Below the pieces are notes generated by a model, which was not told the DNA's origin, made no database searches, and saw nothing but the letters and a program-made list of their open reading frames with translations. Positions 58,501-64,000 of a DNA stretch of 64,000 nt are shown in pieces. The position numbers and the translations under genes are program-made. Origin of the DNA: Prorocentrum cordatum (lineage: Eukaryota > Sar > Dinophyceae > Prorocentrales > Prorocentraceae). Positions within the stretch are counted from its first letter, which is position 1. Each line of letters begins with the position of its first letter. Location of the stretch: positions 1 through 64,000 of the forward strand of contig CAUYUJ010001349.1 of the NCBI GenBank assembly GCA_963575745.1, read 5' to 3'.

Positions 58501-60775
58501 GATTCCTGATAAAGCCATGCATACTGTTCTCGATGCCTATCATACGACTTGGATGCAACATGGCCCTGCTAAAATCTTATACTCCGATGGGGAAGGAGCA
58601 CTGAATAATGATACAGCAAAGGCCATCCTTAAGGCTAAGGGAACAGAGCTTCGTATTCGAGCGCGTGGCCAACACGCTACAACTATCGAAGCTAGGAACG
58701 GCATCCTGCGACACCTCTTACACGTGATGGGAGAAGAATTGAATAGATTAAATATTCCTCTCAATTTCACTCGTCTCTTACATGAAGCCTTGTTTGCCAG
58801 CAACGCATTTACCTTCTACAATGAAGTGTCTCCGTACAATGCGCTGTATGGCAGACAACCAGCTATGCTTCCCGATTTCCCTGTCTTGGATCATGATCAG
58901 TCCGCTGAATCATCAGATCACTCAAGGGAGGAAACAATCAGGAGGGTTAGTCTGGAGGCAATCACGCAGGCCACTGCGGTTGCCAAGACGAACAGGGCTC
59001 TCCGTACGAAGACTACTGCTACGGGTGAATTTCACTACAAAGAGGGAGATCTCGTGGACTATCATCGCCCGACCACCACGAAAGACGACTGGGGTGGATG
59101 GAGTGGTCCATACCCGGTCATCCGCAACGAACCTGACCGAGGCCAGGTCATCGTGAAGGTCGGCAGTCGCGAAGTGCGAGTACAGTATCCTGACACACGA
59201 CACACACTGTACATCGAAGCACTTATGGTCCGCGAGATAGGATCGGACAATACGGCCCTTCGGACAGTATTGGCCTTTATTGCCGGTCTGCCAGCGGGGA
59301 AACCCGCCATGACTTTCGGATATCTACCAGCGAAACAGGGTCGGCTGCAGATGACTGCTGCGAGCCGACTTTCGCCTAAGGTGCACTTGGCTCTTCAGTA
59401 CCTCATACGCAACTACTTTCGTATTGAAAACGTTGTTGCTGTACGACTTGCCAAGAGCCTGACGAAGTTGCCTGCTGCACCCTATGCAGACAGCTGTACA
59501 CTAGTGCACTATGATAATGATGTGACCCCTGGTTTTCATTACTATGAAGCTGATGGCACTGCCTTGAACATCTATGACATCACAGGATCTACACACTCAC
59601 GCATCATCCAGTGTCTTAAATCCAGGAAGCCGTCTGCTGGATTCGACCAAGACCTCACTAAGTTTGAGGAACTCGCTGATGGTCCACCACCAAGCGAATC
59701 ACCTCCAGCAGCTGCTCCTGAGGAGCCTCCTACGGATAACGATGGTCGGCTCCCGACCATCATAGAGGAAACAGAAGAAGATCTGGATGCTTTTGTCTTG
59801 AAGTCGTGGTATGCTGAACTGATGGATGACAGAACACTCCTTGAAGCTGACACAGAGGAAGTCATGCATACAGTTCCCACATACATGACAGACACACAGT
59901 GTGTGTTAGTCTCTACGACCTGTGAAGATGTGCAAGGCCACTTGCCGGAGCGGGGTCACCCGCCAGGATACGACATGGACACTTCTTACTACGTTCCTTT
60001 ATGCTCCACGGATCCGGATAGCAAATATGATCTGGACTCCGATGAGCACGGGAAGTACATCGAGCTCTGCTTCACTGCAGACATGTCCAAAGTCGTCCTG
60101 TCCGAGCAGCAACACCGATTGTTGGATGACAGCAGCGTCACAACTATGCGAGTATACGTTAGCGCTGCCTCCAAACGTGCCGTGGTCGTCAAGGAAGACG
60201 ATCTACTCACGAAGGCCGACATCCAAGCAAATCCGGTCAAAGTTTCCAAAGCCCTCTACACAGAATTGAAGACTTGGCTTGACAACAAATGCTTCCAGAT
60301 GACTGACTTAAGCAAGGCGTCTAACATCATGACGTCACGCTACGTATACAAATGGAAGTTTGTCAAGAACGAAAAGGGCGAAATGGAAAGGACGATCAGG
60401 TTACGCTTGGTACTCCGTGGCTTCATGGACCTTGAAGCCTTTGATGTCGAAACCTTCTCTGGCACGGCAAGGAGGTCAAGCCAGAGACTGCTCGCAAGTT
60501 CTGCTGCATGCAACAAAGCTTGGATCATCGCTTCCCTGGACATCAACATGGCTTTCTTGAAGGGACTGACCTATGGCGAGCTCGCCGCGGCAACGGGCGA
60601 GAAAGAGCGTGTGGTGTGCTTCACACTACCACCTGGGTCAGCAGCTGTCCTTCGCACACTGCCAGGCTTTGAGTCATATGACGAATCAAAGCATTGTCTT
60701 CGGTGTCTGAAAGCCGGGGACGGGCACGAAGGATGCTCCCAGGGCATTCTCGCTGAAGCTCAGGTCCATCACTAG
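55574..60775 (+). CDS. Pol: methyltransferase-like modules, integrase, RT (N-terminal part)
   Basis: 1733 aa from ATG 55574; probably made by readthrough from gag-pro, since the 67 upstream codons are open and look like part of the first module. Residues ~10-190: a module resembling the next one but with TPSD where a catalytic PxC would lie. Residues ~416-640: methyltransferase-like domain with motif I LELCGGKGGIS, Q-P-S-C476, R-E525-Q-P and IDQC...IRKPT, similar in order to C5-cytosine methyltransferase motifs I, IV, VI and VIII. A Cys/His cluster (~676-735). Integrase zinc region H..H...CDSC, then core D951, D1005, E1039. RT begins ~1566 with motif A SLDINMAFLKG (D1656). The frame ends at 60775 because of a +1 shift near 60713; RT continues in the next frame. 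Confidence 0.75.
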   Translation: MTSTGTQYLGNLLAGDYNMLWVATPSDWYVRTPGKRAGPHYQRIQNLLIKARALRMQIVILGPPGYFWKQGPIKDVIEDLKLSIIRIRLCHFGIKFDRSSKYPSGSYIQVATSCPHIPINLWKCTCGSHKEHDLDWYGQDQQRAEFRYKTLAIIIARFLDQLDKANMIRNERSAVHLSVCTRVDKKVRHYVQCPQKGPQWDHVVRRVTTDLDTNKIVQDIRIQDQPTGYNYVAPLPDGVTNISTRLYWEPPAPVLHGNGESRRPRPKRVTIVDDDRSPPPSIERCQTRPTNNLPEIPPFPDFTADSSAADLSAETALPTDARIKQKEKQKADKEAGIKPKKVPKKVEDGNDDCGEDLKGLDCSTYFNDVPLDDSDSDSESEDIFMMLPAGQPADSHADVFSIVQSLCYGRNNQVDMLELCGGKGGISILAFKRGLSSGGNLDKISMVDLGNSEVQRAVLHYLKTCFVKITILQPSCRTTGLPSYFNAQVNHDTWLKHHKEDLPHITFCGTVALLQDDLRRFFLREQPMGTWVDEIQPWKELAQRKVTCQTIIDQCTTGLKDSFGQYIRKPTQMMANKEELLAPFRGKRCPGNHVHANACNKELARAAQYTYRMQSLIVDAVQIAKDLFAYGRDPFANRERSYAFVTNSAGYDLDDPTIRRHPNGEIWRPPPGGLGCPGCVDNNYKQSPKHSRDPKMCRWYDVEPYYWDCPSCKKEYQKSNPHHTKISGQCRFAEKWKLPDNFGQPRPAGQAAPAAPAAEAAPAAEAAPAAKAAPAARARIRAPRPPRPGEGDPTAGASSHDITRADGANGGNSGAGSSDDHRRLPQVAARRGRMEGGDPPPPPQPQAEPRPRPRLPDWTRFDVQLSLQNLRSFDPAVVQRELRKLHLRWFHAKEPKMRMILTKVGLGETRLSLIKGICDSCRECRAWDKPGNTVMPSVSLPGRFNEEVECDLFFYKQEHIVFHIIDRCIRWAAGTEIPDKAMHTVLDAYHTTWMQHGPAKILYSDGEGALNNDTAKAILKAKGTELRIRARGQHATTIEARNGILRHLLHVMGEELNRLNIPLNFTRLLHEALFASNAFTFYNEVSPYNALYGRQPAMLPDFPVLDHDQSAESSDHSREETIRRVSLEAITQATAVAKTNRALRTKTTATGEFHYKEGDLVDYHRPTTTKDDWGGWSGPYPVIRNEPDRGQVIVKVGSREVRVQYPDTRHTLYIEALMVREIGSDNTALRTVLAFIAGLPAGKPAMTFGYLPAKQGRLQMTAASRLSPKVHLALQYLIRNYFRIENVVAVRLAKSLTKLPAAPYADSCTLVHYDNDVTPGFHYYEADGTALNIYDITGSTHSRIIQCLKSRKPSAGFDQDLTKFEELADGPPPSESPPAAAPEEPPTDNDGRLPTIIEETEEDLDAFVLKSWYAELMDDRTLLEADTEEVMHTVPTYMTDTQCVLVSTTCEDVQGHLPERGHPPGYDMDTSYYVPLCSTDPDSKYDLDSDEHGKYIELCFTADMSKVVLSEQQHRLLDDSSVTTMRVYVSAASKRAVVVKEDDLLTKADIQANPVKVSKALYTELKTWLDNKCFQMTDLSKASNIMTSRYVYKWKFVKNEKGEMERTIRLRLVLRGFMDLEAFDVETFSGTARRSSQRLLASSAACNKAWIIASLDINMAFLKGLTYGELAAATGEKERVVCFTLPPGSAAVLRTLPGFESYDESKHCLRCLKAGDGHEGCSQGILAEAQVHH

Positions 60776-61973
60776 GAGCTTTGGGCTACAGCCTACTTCA
60801 TACGACGAAGAGTTCGAGATGAGCCCAAACCTCTTGACAGCCAAGCACGTTGATGACATCAATATGACTGGGAAGGAAGAGGCTATTGACAAGTATGTCA
60901 AGTGTGTTGAAGATACGTTTGGGAAGTGCAAACTGAACAAGCACACATACACAAACTGTGCCGTTCGGTACAACAAGACCGATGATGGGAGCGTCACTCT
61001 TGATCAGGACGAATACATCAAACAGCTTCGTCCTATCACACATCCAGAGCTCACAGGAGCTGATCCTGAGAGCAAAGCGACAAAGACGATTTCTGACATG
61101 TTCGTCAGTCTTCGTGGCGCTCTAGCCTATGCGTTGATCACGCAGGTATGGCTGATGGTCTATGTTGTCTCACTACAACGTATCCAGGAACCGACAAACA
61201 TCCAGGTACGACGACTAAACGCGGTTACCAGAAAACTACAGGCAGGTCCGAAGAAGATCGTGTATCAAGCTATGACTCCAACAGGAGAAGTTGACCTGCA
61301 TAGCGATTCTGGCTATCGTCGTCTCAACGGAGATGAAGACGACGAAGTCAAAGGCTATGGTATCCGCGGGGCTAACCTGCTGAGGCGTGGCCACACGCAA
61401 GCGGGGAAACCCGTCGTGCACCTGGTGGACGCATACTGCAAGTCTCATCGACTGCAGGTGCGTTCGAGCTACTCTGCGGAAACACTGGCAGCAGCCCACA
61501 ACTTGGAAGACTGCTACCCGACCATTGTAACGCTCCACGAGCTACACTCGGGACCATTGACCCCCACACAGTTAAAGAACATATTGGAAATGGGTGGTCT
61601 ATGTATCAAAGTCACTCTGACTATTGATGCCGAGTCTGTCTTCAAGTCTTTGTCTAGCAAAGATCTGAAGAAGCCCACAGAATGTACTCTGCTTGGGCAC
61701 ATCAGCTGGATCCGCCAGATGATGGAACGCGGAATCGTGGAAAGCGTCCAATGGTGTGACACGCGGGATATGACTGCCGATGGTCATACCAAAGGTAGTA
61801 TTGACCGCGCGTTGCTCCTACAAGTAATGGCCGGCCAGCAATCCTTCAAGCACGAGCTGAAGAAACATACGCCGTATAGGGCGGGCAGGTCGTCTCAGGA
61901 CGGCCCTGCCTCCCGAGCCAGCGGGGAAACCCGCGGGCAGGTGCGCTTTAGTAGCGAGGAAACTCGCCGGTAG
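60714..61973 (+). CDS. Pol continuation: RT (VDD) and RNase H
   Basis: Shifted +1 relative to the upstream pol frame. Copia RT sequence continues without loss (GTKDAPRAF at the junction, corresponding to the YGLKQAPR region), then H-V-D-D-I (catalytic aspartates, ~60850), then copia-type RNase H: D in HSDSGYR (~61303), E in SYSAETLA (~61480), D in IDAESVF (~61625) and D in ADGHTKG (~61780). The first ATG is at 60819, but initiation there would lack part of the RT, so fusion by +1 frameshifting, or an assembly error, is more likely. The C-terminal codons and 3' UTR hold GAAA-loop hairpins (61921, 61954) and a GCTA-loop one (61974). Confidence 0.7.
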   Translation, partial: PGTGTKDAPRAFSLKLRSITRSFGLQPTSYDEEFEMSPNLLTAKHVDDINMTGKEEAIDKYVKCVEDTFGKCKLNKHTYTNCAVRYNKTDDGSVTLDQDEYIKQLRPITHPELTGADPESKATKTISDMFVSLRGALAYALITQVWLMVYVVSLQRIQEPTNIQVRRLNAVTRKLQAGPKKIVYQAMTPTGEVDLHSDSGYRRLNGDEDDEVKGYGIRGANLLRRGHTQAGKPVVHLVDAYCKSHRLQVRSSYSAETLAAAHNLEDCYPTIVTLHELHSGPLTPTQLKNILEMGGLCIKVTLTIDAESVFKSLSSKDLKKPTECTLLGHISWIRQMMERGIVESVQWCDTRDMTADGHTKGSIDRALLLQVMAGQQSFKHELKKHTPYRAGRSSQDGPASRASGETRGQVRFSSEETRR

Positions 61974-62078
61974 CGAGGCTACTCGCGCGCCCTTTCCTTG
62001 TAGGCAGCCGCTGCTGCTTAGCACTGTTTTTTCCGCATAATGTAGAAGTGCGGTACCTGCTCGTCTCCTCCCCCTCCG
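61974..62078 (+). other. 3' untranslated region before the 3' LTR
   Basis: Holds the last hairpin (61974-61987). The 18 nt before the LTR are pyrimidine-rich (TCGTCTCCTCCCCCTCCG) rather than the purine tract expected for plus-strand priming. Confidence 0.6.
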
Positions 62079-62363
62079 ACTTTAAACGGAGAAGGTTAAA
62101 GGCGAGGTATAAATCGAGCATGTACCGCTGCCGTGCCTGGCTCAAGCCGGGCCCGGCCAAATATATGACTGTGCCTCACTGAGGCGCACGACTTGCATCA
62201 GAGATCGGAAAATACCTTTTCCATTGACGATGCCCATCCTATCCTTTACTCCAGATCCCATGCTTCGTCTTGCACTCTTGCTCATGCGATATGAGCCAAA
62301 GCCTGGGATATGGCAACGCTTAAAGCGTAACACATACCTAAGCTTACCAGCTTGTTTTCGACT
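62079..62363 (+). repeat. 3' LTR
   Basis: Identical to 45961-46245 at every position compared; followed by the GAAGA target duplication at 62364-62368. Confidence 0.9.
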
Positions 62364-62368
62364 GAAGA

Positions 62369-63129
62369 AGGGGGTTGGGGGATTGAGAACAGATAAAGCT
62401 CGCTAAACCACTCACGCCCAAAGGGCTGGTGGGATTCAAGTTCGAGCCAATGTATCCCGCCCTGGAGCACTGGGGCATCGCCGGCACGACAGTGCCGATC
62501 TGACGCAGTCCCCCCCGCTCCTCTTCCTTCTGGCCCGTCTGTGTGCGAAGGCTTTGCTTGCGCTAGCGTTGAAGATAACAGCTGGGGCCATTGGGGCTCC
62601 GCTCGGCCGCCCTCCCTTCCTCCTGTTTGTGCGTCAGCTGCGCTGCCTTTTGTTCCCAGCCACCCGCCTCAGTCTCAGGCGCCAATTCATTCTGTTTCGG
62701 GTCGAGTTCGCGAGCAGTCGGGAAGACACGGGGGGGGGGGGTGAGGCTTAGGAGAATCCGAAGCGTCTGCCGTGCTACAGATCAACATCGGATTCAGCGC
62801 GCATTCCATAAGGTACACAGTGTGTTTTTGAAACACGACACCGCCTGCAATCAAGAATCCCATGGGGCCCCTGGGGACCTCGTCAATCTCCGGCGCGAAT
62901 TCAAACGCCACCTCATCTTCCGATCCTTATGTCAGAGTGCTATTGCTGGCGGGCTGCTCTTTTTCGTTAGCTGCGGGTTCTTGGGAGTTCGACTCGCGCT
63001 CTCTGGTGGGGATTGCCCCAGGGCGCGCGGCCGCGCGATCACTTCGAGGGCCCAGGGGGGCGGTGCAACCATCGAACATGCACATCGACCCTGAACTGCC
63101 CGAGCCCCAGGTCCTTCCCCTCTTCCATC
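62369..63129. other. Flanking sequence, mostly unassigned
   Basis: No confident gene. From about 62760 onward the + strand frames may be the decayed start of the LINE endonuclease relic that is clearer after 63130. Confidence 0.35.
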
Positions 63130-63615
63130 GGATTCGTCGCTCTATCCTGGGCCCCCGCCCTTGCCTCGGTCTTTATCCCCGAGGACTTCAATTGTCGCGA
63201 AGAGGGGGGTATCGTTATTATGCCACCGCACGGACTGAACGGTTTCAACCTGCCTGGCGCGCTGCTGCCTCCGTCAGGTTTTCAGCGAGTTTGCCGAGCT
63301 CGAGCAAGAGAGGTACACCCACAAGCGTATCATCCACTCCCCCTACTCCGTCTCCTTCGCCAGACTCGACCGCATTTGCACGAACATCCCCTCCACCAAC
63401 ATCTGGACCATTGCCCTTCCTCCTCTACTGTTTGGGATATCTGTGACAACCCCTTTCCATCTGACAATGTTTCAGTTTATCCTGCGACGCGGCCGCGGCG
63501 GCCCGATGGTGGCATCTTTCTGCCGAGCTGGATGTTCAAGAGAGCGGCTTTTGCTGGACACTTTGAATCTCTGCTACAGGGTCAAGAACTCAGCGTTGAC
63601 CCACCTACAAGATGA
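63130..63615 (+). pseudogene. LINE endonuclease relic
   Basis: Frame-broken fragment resembling the second half of a LINE-type EEP endonuclease: P-E-D-F-N-C in place of G-D-F-N (about 63180), a FARLDRICTNIPS segment (about 63360-63400, like ARLDRIF), then P-S-D-N-V-S-V (SDH region, D-N for D-H) and LPSWMFKR. At least one frameshift between the last two. No RT follows inside the window. Confidence 0.5.
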
Positions 63616-64000
63616 ACTGAAGCCAAAGAAGTCATCATCGCAGCAGCTCAGAGAACCGAAGCTGAGATGTTCTCCTCGCGTGCGGTGTCCAGGCAACAGA
63701 GGATCTCCTGTTGCCTCAGGCTTGTTCGAGGTCATCGTTCCTCCCTGGGGTCACCTTGTGGCCTCTGCAGTGCGTGCCTATCCTGTCCTCGCCGCCTTTT
63801 AAAATGTCGAGCAGATGAGCTGGTCTGGCTGGGGGCAGTGCCACTCTCGTCTAAGTAACCTGGCGACTCGGGGGCTCAGGGGGCAATGGCGAAGCTGGAG
63901 GGGGGAGGGCACGCTAGGCAACAAGAGTGTAGACGACCAAATCATGCGCATTAAACGTCTGTCCAGGGCCTGGAAGGGGGTGCAGCGCACGATCTCACTA
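63616..64000. other. Non-coding stretch at window end
   Basis: No recognisable feature. It may be the continuing decayed LINE fragment. Confidence 0.3.

Larger units (their letters stand above)
46392..61987 (+). repeat. GCGGG-GNNA-CCCGC hairpin motif family, ~50 copies
   Basis: 14-nt units with a 5-bp stem and GNNA loop (GTCA, GCCA, GACA, GCAA, GCTA, GAAA). Examples: 46392, 46501, 47339, 48284, 48662, 48698, 50396, 50432, 52016, 52034, 53207, 53225, 53789, 54878, 54902, 54926, 54950, 55193, 56738, 59294, 59950, 61921. Paired changes keep the stem: GCGGA/TCCGC (47534, 50555, 53678, 55307), GCGGC/GCCGC (49649, 57833, 57869), GCGAG/CTCGC (61954, 61974). G-U-tolerant versions at 46516, 50414, 52901, 53054, 61401. 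Five-nt loops at 48442, 48947, 51787, 55256; other loops with intact stems at 56483, 56498, 57851, 57887. One orientation only. Most copies read A-G-x-P-A in the protein; those at 46392, 46501 and 48442 lie in the other phases. Confidence 0.9.
45961..62363 (+). mobile_element. 16.4-kb Ty1/copia LTR retrotransposon with accessory domains
   Basis: The LTRs 45961-46245 and 62079-62363 are identical over 285 bp. Flanking GAAGA repeats (45956-45960 and 62364-62368) form a 5-bp target duplication, typical of copia. A tRNA primer-binding site starts directly after the 5' LTR. Coding order is Gag, protease, integrase, RT, RNase H, which is the copia order. Accessory domains are a Tpt1/KptA-like RNA 2'-phosphotransferase, a RING-H2-like finger and methyltransferase-like modules. 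Size is about three times a typical copia (~5 kb). Identical LTRs mean a recent insertion, yet the pol frame has a +1 shift near 60713 and gag-pro is separated from pol by one in-frame UGA. About 50 copies of a 14-nt hairpin motif run through it. Confidence 0.9.

Noticed and set aside
62430-62460. tRNA-like box B (AGTTCGAGCC)
   Set aside because: The flanking bases do not form a T-stem and no box A or cloverleaf is present.

Overview
The window reads as nuclear DNA of a dinoflagellate, possibly a Prorocentrum-like species (an inference). The evidence is a decayed copy of the 22-nt dinoflagellate spliced leader at 43768-43789 (20/22 match to the consensus as I recall it), genes on one strand preceded by long pyrimidine tracts, abundant GC-rich simple repeats, and a Ty1/copia element carrying a cytosine-methyltransferase-like domain, a combination I recall from dinoflagellates. 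I see no ordinary single-copy housekeeping gene, rRNA, tRNA or CRISPR array. Nearly everything recognisable is mobile or repetitive.

Layout. 1-10.9 kb: non-coding repeats, two foldback MITE-like families (copies at 3266-3459/8126-8321 and 4033-4164/8341-8503), and one Pro/Arg/Leu-rich reading frame (4359-6518) built of a ~594-bp higher-order repeat. 10912-27384: a 16.5-kb element bounded by 104-bp terminal inverted repeats, inserted into a copy of a dispersed repeat. It carries six genes on the + strand, one a DDE transposase and one an endonuclease/exonuclease/phosphatase-fold protein, and about 70 copies of a 12-nt motif CCGCAGTNGCGG that I did not see elsewhere in the window. 28.07-35.14 kb: a decayed LINE (zinc-finger/coiled-coil ORF1; endonuclease-RT-RNase H ORF2 with four frameshifts) between 19-bp candidate target duplications. 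35.2-45.9 kb: dispersed repeats, large triplet-repeat tracts, an octanucleotide array, and a spliced-leader-tagged retrocopy. 45961-62363: a 16.4-kb Ty1/copia retrotransposon with identical 285-bp LTRs, a 5-bp target duplication (GAAGA), Gag with zinc knuckle, a Tpt1/KptA-like RNA 2'-phosphotransferase domain, a RING-H2-like finger, aspartic protease, methyltransferase-like modules, integrase, RT and RNase H. It carries about 50 copies of a 14-nt motif GCGGG-GNNA-CCCGC. 62.4-64 kb: flank with a LINE endonuclease relic.

The strongest candidate for something undescribed is the shared logic of the two large elements. Each is peppered, through coding and non-coding sequence and in one fixed orientation, with its own short GC-stem tetraloop hairpin (CCGC-AGTN-GCGG in one, GCGGG-GNNA-CCCGC in the other). 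Paired substitutions preserve the stems, and the repeats occur in more than one reading frame. This suggests an element-specific RNA (or DNA) tag. The copia element also has a single in-frame UGA-CGG stop with a predicted stem-loop 9 nt downstream, the arrangement of a type II readthrough signal.
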